5,483 nt of DNA from the NCBI GenBank assembly GCA_041694275.1, contig JASMTQ010000039.1, forward strand, positions 1 to 5,483. Reading direction: 5' to 3'. The DNA is from M55B118 sp041694275. Lineage in GTDB: Bacteria; Bacillota_I; Bacilli_A; Izemoplasmatales; Izemoplasmataceae. The translations under genes and the position numbers were made by a program. Of this stretch, positions 1-5,483 are shown piece by piece. The notes under the pieces are model-generated. The model did not search any database. It worked only from the letters and a program-made list of their open reading frames with translations, and was not told the origin of the DNA. Within the stretch, counting starts at the first letter, position 1; every line of letters begins with the position of its first letter.

Positions 1-1
1 T

Positions 2-571
2 GTCATCCTTCATGTCGTTGACATGAGCGCATTTGAAGGCCGTGATCCCTACGAGGATTACATCAACATCAACAAGGAACTAAAAGAATACGGCTTCGAT
101 CTTGAAAACAGGCCTCAGATCGTCATTGCGAACAAGATGGACATGCCGGACTCCGAGGCCAATCTTGAAAGTTTCAAAGAGCGGTACGAAGATCCCTATC
201 CAATCATTCCAATCAGCGCACTAACCCATGACAATCTTGATAAAATGCTTCTAAAAACCGCTGATTTACTCGACGAACTGCCTATCTTCTCACCATACGA
301 CAAAGAAGATTTCGAAGAGCACGTAACGTATACCTTCCAGCCTGAAGATACCCCGTTCACCATCAGAAAAGGCGATGACGGCATCTTTGAAATCGGCGGC
401 GAAGGCTTGCAACGTCTCTTTGAAATGACGGATTTCAAAGAGGACCAATCCGTCAGACGCTTTGCGAGACAGCTCAAGATCATGGGCGTGGACAAGGAAC
501 TCAGAAACCTCGGTGTGGAAAACGGAGACACCGTGAGAATCTTCAGCAACGAGTTTGAATTCCTCGATTAA
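2..571 (+). CDS. obg: GTPase Obg/CgtA, C-terminal part (5' end outside window)
   Basis: This is the 3' part of the gene for the ribosome-associated GTPase Obg, which acts in late 50S subunit assembly and stress signalling in the cytoplasm. The reading frame is open from the window edge, so the ATG at 23 is internal: it lies in the conserved stretch HVVDM...EGRDPYEDY after switch II. About 189 residues are visible. The G4 motif NKMD is at fragment residues 44-47 and the G5 SAL motif at 72-74. From about residue 119 comes the Obg-specific C-terminal (OCT) domain, with FEIGGEGLQRLFEMTD, the SVRRFARQL helix, and GDTVRIF followed by the terminal EFEF. The glycine-rich N-terminal Obg fold and G1-G3 must lie upstream. 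The presence of the OCT domain separates it from Era, EngA and other GTPases. The TAA stop lies 55 nt before the first mgtE gene on the same strand, so co-transcription is plausible. The identity is very secure. Confidence 0.97.
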   Translation, partial: VILHVVDMSAFEGRDPYEDYININKELKEYGFDLENRPQIVIANKMDMPDSEANLESFKERYEDPYPIIPISALTHDNLDKMLLKTADLLDELPIFSPYDKEDFEEHVTYTFQPEDTPFTIRKGDDGIFEIGGEGLQRLFEMTDFKEDQSVRRFARQLKIMGVDKELRNLGVENGDTVRIFSNEFEFLD

Positions 572-580
572 ACCATATAC

Positions 581-592
581 TTTGTGCACAAA
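581..592. promoter_or_regulatory. 12-nt perfect palindrome in the obg-mgtE gap
   Basis: TTTGTGCACAAA is a perfect 12-nt palindrome placed 10 nt after the obg stop and 34 nt before the first mgtE start. It could be a regulator binding site for the mgtE pair. A TAGAAT hexamer at 600-605 resembles a -10 box, but no good -35 box stands at the right distance, so a separate promoter here is doubtful. The gap is far too short for an M-box magnesium riboswitch. The site is seen directly; its function is inferred. Confidence 0.3.
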
Positions 593-626
593 CAAACAAT
601 AGAATAATAACGTTAGGAGGCTTATC

Positions 627-1976
627 ATGAATGACTATCAAGCGCTTTTTGATGTGGATGCATCTGATCTTGAAGAAAGATTGAATGACTACCATCCCTC
701 AGATTTGGCACTTTGGCTTGCAGTTTATGACGCCTCCTTTTGTATGGACATACTGAGCAGGGTTTCCATTCAGTTTGCTGCGGACATCCTGAATTACATG
801 GACGTGGAAAAGGCTTCAGACATTTTAAAGGCTTTTGACAACGTGACGGCTTCCAGACTGATCATGGAAATGGATACCGATGAGGCGACTGACACACTCA
901 AACTTTTTGACGAAGTGAAAACGCGCGCCGTCCTCAGCAAATTATCTGCCAAGGACCGTGCGATGATGAACCGTTTCCTCGGATATCTGGAAGACAGTGC
1001 GGGAGCGCTCATGACCAGTGAAGCGATTGTGCTTGAGGAAGGCATGGATGTCAAGGACGCCATGCGCCGCCTTGTAAGCGAGGCGGTAAGTGCTGAGAGC
1101 ATCCAGACGCTTTTCGTCATCGACAGTAATAACAGACTCACGGGTGTGCTTGGTCTGAAGACACTTATTCAGGCGAGGTCGCCCAAGACCCTTGAAGCCC
1201 TCATGGACAGGGATTACATCACAGTCTATACGGATACTTCAGCGGAAGACGCCGCCAGAACTATGCGGAACTACCAGATTTATTTGTTGCCGGTAGTCGA
1301 TCACAACGACGCTTTCCAGGGTGTCATCACCCTGGATGATGCAGCAGATATCCTCGATGAAGCCACCAGTGAAGACTACGCCCGGTTCGCCAACGTCAGC
1401 AGTGAAACCACAATCAGGGATTCAATTTTCAGAAGTGCCATGCACCGTCTTCCCTGGCTTACGCTTTTGCTTGGGCTTGGACTCATCATCTCAGGCATCA
1501 TTTCAGGCTTTGAAAACACGCTTGGGGAAGTCACCGTCATCGTGCTTTTCCAACCTCTCATTCTCGGGATGGCGGGTAATACCGGCACGCAGAGTCTGGC
1601 CGTCACCATACGTGGGCTTTCAAACGATTACTATGTAACCAAGGAAGAAGCCCGCGAACACATTCTCAGTGAACTCAAAAGTGGTATGCTGAGTGGCCTC
1701 GCGATAGGTTCACTCGGATTTTTAACCACCATTGGCTTTCTCTATGCGACCGGCGTTCTTGATGCCAATCCGCTTCTTGTAGGCCTAACCGTAGCCATAT
1801 CGCTTGCATTCGCCCTTACCATCGCAAGCCTTTTTGGTACAATGGTGCCTTTGACGCTTCACAAACTGAATATAGACCCAGCCGTCGCAAGCGGTCCGTT
1901 CATCACGACACTTAACGACGTCATCGCCCTATTGATCTATTTTTCACTCGCTACAGTCATTATCATGACCCTCTAA
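627..1976 (+). CDS. mgtE: MgtE-family magnesium channel/transporter, first copy
   Basis: Predicted Mg2+ channel of the inner membrane, family MgtE (SLC41-like), working as a dimer gated by intracellular Mg2+. It is 449 aa, the usual family length. Domains in order: a cytosolic helical N domain (about 1-120, with EMDTDEATDTL repeats); two CBS domains (about 126-185, starting SAGALMTSEAIVL, and 190-248, ending GVITLDDAADILDE); a plug helix (about 249-270); and five membrane helices (about 273-297, 300-329, 353-377, 381-410, 420-447). Helix 2 carries the signature PLILGMAGNTGTQS (310-323). Helix 5 has SGPFITTLND, whose Asp431 aligns with the ion-binding pore aspartate (Asp432) of Thermus MgtE. 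The start is set by AGGAGG at 615-620, six nt before ATG. A second mgtE follows after 15 nt. One oddity is that the acidic run after CBS2 reads DEATSED rather than the usual EAEATED, a possible change in Mg2+ sensing. Family assignment is firm; Co2+ or other divalent transport cannot be excluded. Confidence 0.95.
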   Translation: MNDYQALFDVDASDLEERLNDYHPSDLALWLAVYDASFCMDILSRVSIQFAADILNYMDVEKASDILKAFDNVTASRLIMEMDTDEATDTLKLFDEVKTRAVLSKLSAKDRAMMNRFLGYLEDSAGALMTSEAIVLEEGMDVKDAMRRLVSEAVSAESIQTLFVIDSNNRLTGVLGLKTLIQARSPKTLEALMDRDYITVYTDTSAEDAARTMRNYQIYLLPVVDHNDAFQGVITLDDAADILDEATSEDYARFANVSSETTIRDSIFRSAMHRLPWLTLLLGLGLIISGIISGFENTLGEVTVIVLFQPLILGMAGNTGTQSLAVTIRGLSNDYYVTKEEAREHILSELKSGMLSGLAIGSLGFLTTIGFLYATGVLDANPLLVGLTVAISLAFALTIASLFGTMVPLTLHKLNIDPAVASGPFITTLNDVIALLIYFSLATVIIMTL

Positions 1977-1991
1977 GGAAAGGATGGTTCC

Positions 1992-3398
1992 ATGGCGCGC
2001 TTGAACTTGGGAATTAGAAACAAGAAACCGGACCTTTCAGAATATCTGATGAAGAAAAAAAGCGACAGTGCCCTGCGTACGCGTCTTAAAAAAAGCCATC
2101 CCTACGACATCGGGGAGGCGCTCATCAAGCTTGAAACCGACATTCAAAAACGCCTGTTCACACTGATAAGTGCGGACAAGCTTTCCCGCGTTTTTGAAGT
2201 CATGGAAAAGGAACATGTCGCAGAACGCCTTGATTATGTAAATGAAAAGAAACTTTCAAAAGTGCTGGATATCATGGAACTCGATGAAATTGCGGAACTT
2301 TTCGCCTATCTGGATGAACAGGCGATGACCCATACGCTCAACTTGTTGACAAAGGACAAACGGAAAGCCCTCAACAGGATTCTCAAATACAACATCCTGA
2401 GTGTTGGCGGTCAGATGAACAATGACTACCTGAAGCTTAAAAAAGACATGGATGTCAAGGAAGCCATGCGTGAACTCATCAGCCAGGCCGAGGACAAGGA
2501 AGTCATCGACACTCTGTTTGTGGTGGATGATGATAACAGGCTTTTAGGCCTTGTGGATTTAAAAGACCTCATCGTGGCCAGACACCCAAAAACCATCAAA
2601 GATATCATGTATACAAACTATTATAGCGCACATGTGGACGATCTCATGCAGGATGTAGTCAGTGAAATCAAACGCTATGACGCCCCTTTGACCCCGGTCA
2701 TCAATGATGACGGCAAACTCGAAGGCGTCGTCACCCTCGATGACGTTATGGACGCCATTGAAGAGGAAAGCCATGACGATTACGCGAAACTCGCCGGTAT
2801 CAACACCGAAGACCAGGTCTATGATACCCCGTTCAAAAAAGCGAGAGGTCGATTTCCCTGGCTCGCGCTCATGCTTGCACTGAACCTCATCGTCACAACG
2901 GTCTTGTCGGGCTTTGAAGACACCATCGCAGCCGTCACCGCGCTCGTGCTTTTCCAACCCCTCATTCTCGGGATGGCTGGAAACATCGGCACGCAGAGTT
3001 TGGCCGTGACCATTTTGAAACTTTCTGAAGAATCTTCTACGAAATTCAAAAACACGCTCACCCACATTTCAAGGGAAGTGTCCATCGGTCTCATCAATGG
3101 GTTTCTTCTCGGGCTTCTCGGGTTTCTCATGGCGACCCTTTTCCTTACCATCGCCCCGATGGGCGTCGTAAGGGAAGGCACCATCCAGGCATCCCAAATC
3201 GGCATGGTCGTAGGCCTCGCCATATTCTCAGCACTCACCGTATCGACATTCCTAGGCAGCATGATTCCCATGGTCCTAAGCAAGCTGCGCGTTGACCCGG
3301 CCATCGCAAGCGGACCGTTCATCACTACGCTCAACGACATCAGTGCCCTGATTGTTTACTTCACGCTTGCGAGCGTGCTTATCATAACGTTACTTTAA
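1992..3398 (+). CDS. mgtE: MgtE-family magnesium channel/transporter, second copy
   Basis: Second MgtE paralog, 468 aa, same architecture as the gene before it. It has a basic N-terminal extension of about 35 residues rich in Lys/Arg, a helical N domain (about 36-132), CBS1 (about 137-195) and CBS2 (200-257, ending GVVTLDDVMDAIEEES). The plug helix spans about 258-282 and five membrane helices lie near 288-307, 314-342, 365-390, 402-430 and 438-467. The signature PLILGMAGNIGTQS (323-336) and pore residue Asp449 in SGPFITTLND are intact, so the pore should conduct. The sensor half differs clearly from the first copy, e.g. VGGQMNNDYLKL where the usual start of CBS1 is AG-LM. The ribosome site AAAGGA (1979-1984) sits 7 nt before ATG. 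The gene begins 15 nt after the first mgtE and ends 14 nt before ruvA, so it is translated from the same message. It may form a heterodimer with the first copy or have a different Mg2+ set point; neither is shown by sequence alone. Confidence 0.95.
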   Translation: MARLNLGIRNKKPDLSEYLMKKKSDSALRTRLKKSHPYDIGEALIKLETDIQKRLFTLISADKLSRVFEVMEKEHVAERLDYVNEKKLSKVLDIMELDEIAELFAYLDEQAMTHTLNLLTKDKRKALNRILKYNILSVGGQMNNDYLKLKKDMDVKEAMRELISQAEDKEVIDTLFVVDDDNRLLGLVDLKDLIVARHPKTIKDIMYTNYYSAHVDDLMQDVVSEIKRYDAPLTPVINDDGKLEGVVTLDDVMDAIEEESHDDYAKLAGINTEDQVYDTPFKKARGRFPWLALMLALNLIVTTVLSGFEDTIAAVTALVLFQPLILGMAGNIGTQSLAVTILKLSEESSTKFKNTLTHISREVSIGLINGFLLGLLGFLMATLFLTIAPMGVVREGTIQASQIGMVVGLAIFSALTVSTFLGSMIPMVLSKLRVDPAIASGPFITTLNDISALIVYFTLASVLIITLL

Positions 3399-3412
3399 AA
3401 GGAGTTTTTGTC

Positions 3413-3976
3413 ATGTATAGCTATATCAAAGGCACCATCACAGAAATAGAACCCGGCAAGGTCACCCTTGAAACCTATGGTATCGGGTATCACATCGTGG
3501 TTCCGAACCCTTTCAAGTTCACCGTCGATGAAACAATCAAGCTCTATATCTATCAACACGTCCGTGAAGATGCCCTCACCCTTTTCGGATTCAAGGATTT
3601 AAAGGAAAAGCGTCTCTTTGACGAGCTTTTGAGCGTGAAGGGCATCGGACCCAAAAGCGCTCTTGCCGTCCTTGCGAGTGCGGAAACCGATGAAATCATT
3701 CGAGCAATCGAGATGTCTGATACCAAGTATTTGAACCGGTTCCCAGGTATCGGTCCAAAAGCGAGCCAGCAGATCGTGCTTGACTTAAAAGGCAAGATCA
3801 AAAGCTCAACCATCAACATCAAAAGTCAGAAAAGACTCGACGAAGTCGGAGATGCCCTCCGTGCACTCGGGTACAAAAACAAGGAAATTGAAAGAGCCAC
3901 CAAGAACCTCGATACCAAAAAGGACACCTCGCTCCTCATCAAGGATGCCCTCAAGAAAATGGCCAACAAAAAATGA
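3413..3976 (+). CDS. ruvA: Holliday junction DNA helicase subunit RuvA
   Basis: RuvA binds four-way DNA junctions as a tetramer and loads the RuvB motor for branch migration during recombinational repair. It is 187 aa, slightly under the common ~200. Domain I is an OB fold (about 1-62) that opens with the typical MYSYIKGTI and holds the acidic-pin residues Glu52-Asp53 in REDALTLFGF. Domain II has two helix-hairpin-helix DNA-binding motifs, VKGIGPKSA (75-83) and FPGIGPKAS (110-118). Domain III (about 142-187, DEVGDALRALGY) is the RuvB-contacting part, joined by a short linker that accounts for the reduced length. The ribosome site AAAGGAG (3398-3404) lies 8 nt before ATG. It follows the second mgtE by 14 nt. 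ruvB, its usual downstream neighbour, is absent: a terminator overlaps the stop codon. The identity is secure. Confidence 0.97.
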   Translation: MYSYIKGTITEIEPGKVTLETYGIGYHIVVPNPFKFTVDETIKLYIYQHVREDALTLFGFKDLKEKRLFDELLSVKGIGPKSALAVLASAETDEIIRAIEMSDTKYLNRFPGIGPKASQQIVLDLKGKIKSSTINIKSQKRLDEVGDALRALGYKNKEIERATKNLDTKKDTSLLIKDALKKMANKK

Positions 3977-3997
3977 TCTCTCGCGAGATCATTTTTT
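3968..3997. terminator. Bidirectional rho-independent terminator after ruvA
   Basis: A perfect 13-bp inverted repeat (arms 3968-3980 and 3985-3997, loop TCGC) has the core ATGATCTC/GAGATCAT flanked by an A run on the left and a T run on the right. On the plus strand it ends the obg-mgtE-mgtE-ruvA unit; its left arm includes the last lysine codons and the TGA stop of ruvA. Read on the minus strand it also has a T tract, so it could end transcription of the convergent asparaginase gene about 150 nt downstream of that stop. Confidence 0.9.
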
Positions 3998-4082
3998 GTG
4001 TTTGATAACTATTTTGTGTAGAAACTAACGGTTAAAATCAATGGTTGAAAATTACAGTGTAAAATAAGTGGTCGTTTTGAAC

Positions 4083-4100
4083 TCAAACTATCAAGTTTGA
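4083..4100. repeat. Short inverted repeat in the ruvA-ansA spacer
   Basis: TCAAACT and AGTTTGA form a 7-bp stem around the loop ATCA. No T tract follows on either strand, so it is a poor terminator; it lies 46 nt downstream of the asparaginase stop and could at most stabilise the 3' end of that message. The rest of the 148-nt spacer (3998-4145) is AT-rich, and I find no gene or clear promoter in it. Confidence 0.35.
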
Positions 4101-4145
4101 AAGAAATTAAATATCTAGAAAACATGATAGTATGGATTTTGGGGT

Positions 4146-5120
4146 TTATGAGAAGATATCATTCAACTGTTCGTGTCCAAAACCGTTGGCGAGAGAGACC
4201 ATGAGAAGGATTCTCGCTTTCTGACCTGAAAGATTCCGACCGAAGATGCATCCTTGGCGGACAAGATCCTTGCCCCCGCCGATATATCCGTAGGTATCGA
4301 GTACCCTTCCAGCCATGACTCTGGATACGACGACGATCTCAACACCAGCTGCGCGAGCCCGTTTGATGCCGTCCATCATGTCCGCGGGCACGTTTCCACG
4401 CCCAAGAGCCTCAATTACGATGCCTTTCATACCCTTTTCGACGTAATAATCAAGCAACTCGCTATCAAGCCCAGCCACAACCTTGATGAGCCCCACGCGG
4501 TTGTCATAGACGTTTTCCAGTCGGTAGGTGTTGTTCAAAGACTGTGTCCGGTAATAAAGCACATCATCATCGTCAATGATGCCAAGTGGGCCGAATTCAA
4601 TACTTTTGAAGGTATCCAGGTTGAGCGTATGGGTCTTCGTAACCTCCCTGGCAGCATGAATCTGATAGTTCATGACCACAAGCACGCCACGGTTTTTGGA
4701 ACCTGGATGAAGTACCGTGCGAATCGAAGAATCCAGATTGGTAAGGCCGTCATAGCCAAGCTGGCTGGCATTTTTCATCGCGCCAGTGACCACCACGGGC
4801 TTGTCACTGGTAGATACGGTGTCCAGATAAAAGGCCGTTTCCTCAAGCGTGTCGGTGCCATGAACCACCACAACCCCGGCATATGCGTCATCAAACAGGA
4901 ATTCATCAACCTTTTCCTTGAGTTGACGCCATTTGATGGGCGTAATGGAAGGACTTGGAAGCTTGGAAAACGCGTAGCCTTCAAGATTATCGAACTCAGT
5001 CACCTCATGAAGGGTATTGATAAGCTCCTCGGGTGTCACACTAGGAACAGCCCCCTGAAGTTTTGAATTGACTTTCATCGCAATCGTTCCGCCTGTGAAT
5101 ACAAGTGCAACCTTTTTCAT
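4146..5120 (-). CDS. ansA: L-asparaginase, type I-like (cytoplasmic)
   Basis: Predicted L-asparaginase (asparagine to aspartate plus ammonia) of the bacterial asparaginase/glutaminase family, 324 aa, typical length. No signal peptide is seen, so it should act in the cytoplasm, as type I enzymes do. The first catalytic threonine is Thr12 in TGGTIA (9-14). The second triad is Thr89-Asp90 in VVVHGTDTLEETAFYLDT (84-101), with Lys162 in AREVTKTHT (157-165). The conserved VVVTGAMKNASQLGYDG segment (109-125) and the small C-terminal domain from about 207 (GLIKVVAGLDS, EALGRGNVP, VVSRVMAGRV) are present. The tyrosine often found in the mobile active-site loop is not at its usual place: the loop reads LQGAVPSV, a form I recall from other Firmicutes asparaginases. 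The start is set by a strong GAGGTGA ribosome site (plus-strand positions 5125-5131). It stands alone and converges on ruvA. Glutaminase side activity is possible; the specificity cannot be read from sequence. Confidence 0.9.
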   Translation of the reverse strand: MKKVALVFTGGTIAMKVNSKLQGAVPSVTPEELINTLHEVTEFDNLEGYAFSKLPSPSITPIKWRQLKEKVDEFLFDDAYAGVVVVHGTDTLEETAFYLDTVSTSDKPVVVTGAMKNASQLGYDGLTNLDSSIRTVLHPGSKNRGVLVVMNYQIHAAREVTKTHTLNLDTFKSIEFGPLGIIDDDDVLYYRTQSLNNTYRLENVYDNRVGLIKVVAGLDSELLDYYVEKGMKGIVIEALGRGNVPADMMDGIKRARAAGVEIVVVSRVMAGRVLDTYGYIGGGKDLVRQGCIFGRNLSGQKARILLMVSLANGFGHEQLNDIFS

Positions 5121-5169
5121 TGGATCACCTCGAAAATTAAGTCTTAGAGTAATGAATCATCACGTTAGT

Positions 5170-5178
5170 ATTGTATCA
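5170..5178 (-). promoter_or_regulatory. Probable extended -10 promoter of ansA
   Basis: On the minus strand the sequence reads TGATACAAT, an extended -10 element (TGn) followed by TACAAT, five of six matches to TATAAT. Transcription would start near 5163 and give a leader of about 40 nt ending at the strong ribosome site. No good -35 box lies 16-18 nt upstream (ATTTAA or TTTAAA at that distance), which is usual for extended -10 promoters. Confidence 0.6.
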
Positions 5179-5264
5179 TGAAACGCTTGATTTTAAATGG
5201 GATATTTAAGAACCTGCAAGGACTCATTTAAAACTCGATATCAATGGACAAACGACACTCAAAT

Positions 5265-5288
5265 CGATTTTAGCATTTCGCGATTTTA
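5265..5288. repeat. Two direct CGATTTTA repeats, 16 nt apart
   Basis: CGATTTTA occurs at 5265-5272 and 5281-5288, start-to-start 16 nt; a related TGATTTTA occurs at 5188-5195, just upstream of the ansA -10 element. Repeated short motifs at this location could be operator half-sites, but in AT-rich DNA such repeats also arise by chance. Confidence 0.3.
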
Positions 5289-5338
5289 AGCGTCGTATTT
5301 AAAGATAAGTCCAATCATTACATAATTATAGATACCAT

Positions 5339-5354
5339 GGTTCATGCATTAACC
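5339..5354. promoter_or_regulatory. Operator-like imperfect palindrome centred on ATGCAT
   Basis: GGTTCATGCATTAACC is a 16-nt palindrome with one mismatched pair between the GGTT/AACC arms and the ATGCAT core. The size and symmetry resemble a site for a dimeric repressor. It sits about 160 nt upstream of the ansA promoter, so it may instead belong to a gene beyond the right edge. The function is inferred only. Confidence 0.25.
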
Positions 5355-5447
5355 GCACCATAACTTTATATACTCTAGTTAACATAATATATATTATCGG
5401 AAGTAAAACACGACTATGCATTTTGGCTTCTTTCGTGTGAATAGGGG

Positions 5448-5470
5448 CGGGGTTGAATATGATGACCCCG
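5448..5470. other. Small GC-rich hairpin near the right edge
   Basis: CGGGGT (5448-5453) pairs with ACCCCG (5465-5470) across an 11-nt loop. No T tract follows on either strand, so it is not a standard terminator. It may be part of a structured leader or another element cut off by the window end. Confidence 0.3.
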
Positions 5471-5483
5471 TTATGTGACGTGA

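Larger units (their letters stand above)
5179..5483. other. AT-rich non-coding region upstream of ansA
   Basis: About 300 nt without a convincing gene on either strand. The base composition is clearly richer in A+T than the genes up to about 5440, then turns GC-rich at the window edge. It contains the short repeats, palindrome and hairpin listed separately. Small open frames (17 aa from 5178, 20 aa from 5416) lack a good ribosome site. I see no tRNA, known riboswitch core or mobile-element end. It probably holds regulatory sequence for ansA and for whatever lies beyond the window. Confidence 0.7.

Noticed and set aside
2559..3340. Long minus-strand open frames (168 and 173 aa) across the second mgtE
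   Set aside because: They are antisense to a clear membrane transporter, contain no plausible domain or ribosome site, and are explained by the codon bias of the real gene.
3974..4020. Possible read-through of ruvA if TGA coded for Trp
   Set aside because: The extension would run through the terminator hairpin and give a tail unlike RuvA; the protein already ends as RuvA proteins do, and Trp is encoded by TGG elsewhere (e.g. in both mgtE genes).
4051..4068. TTGAAA-like and TAAAAT-like boxes in the ruvA-ansA spacer
   Set aside because: The two boxes are only about 9 nt apart, far from the 16-18 nt needed, and no gene follows on the plus strand.
4254..5066. 270-aa open frame on the plus strand across the asparaginase gene
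   Set aside because: It lies antisense to a gene with clear catalytic motifs, shows no recognisable family pattern and has no ribosome site. It is a codon-bias shadow.
5178..5231. 17-aa open frame starting MKRLILNG on the plus strand
   Set aside because: No ribosome site precedes it, it is very short, and its start overlaps the likely ansA promoter on the other strand.
1..5483. Mobile elements, CRISPR arrays, tRNA or rRNA genes, defence genes
   Set aside because: I looked for repeat-spacer structure, transposase or integrase motifs and RNA gene cores on both strands and saw none.

Overview
This window looks like a piece of a bacterial chromosome, most likely Bacillota or a close relative. 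The signs are Gram-positive-style Shine-Dalgarno sites (AGGAGG, GAGGTGA), close gene packing, Firmicutes-like Obg and RuvA, and moderate G+C in the genes with clearly AT-richer spacers. The family resemblance might fit the Acholeplasma/Izemoplasma side of the phylum, but that is only a guess. TGA ends ruvA directly at a terminator, and Trp is encoded by TGG where I checked, so the mycoplasma code (TGA = Trp) is unlikely.

Layout: positions 1-3997 read left to right. They hold the 3' end of obg (ribosome-assembly GTPase), two consecutive mgtE-type magnesium channel/transporter genes (449 and 468 aa), and ruvA (Holliday-junction binding protein). Gaps are 55, 15 and 14 nt, which suggests one transcription unit. 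A perfect 13-bp hairpin overlapping the ruvA stop ends it, with A and T tracts on either side so that it can work from both directions. After a gene-free AT-rich spacer (3998-4145) comes a convergent gene on the minus strand, a type I-like L-asparaginase (4146-5120), with a strong ribosome binding site and an extended -10 promoter just upstream. The last ~300 nt (5179-5483) are AT-rich and hold no convincing gene. They carry only short repeats, an operator-like palindrome and a small GC-rich hairpin near the window edge.

Functionally these are housekeeping genes: ribosome maturation, Mg2+ homeostasis, recombination/repair and asparagine breakdown. The most notable point is the tandem mgtE pair. 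The cytosolic sensor halves have diverged strongly, while the pore segments remain nearly identical even in synonymous positions. This suggests either a two-subunit Mg2+ channel or ongoing gene conversion. I see no mobile element, CRISPR array, RNA gene or clearly novel system.
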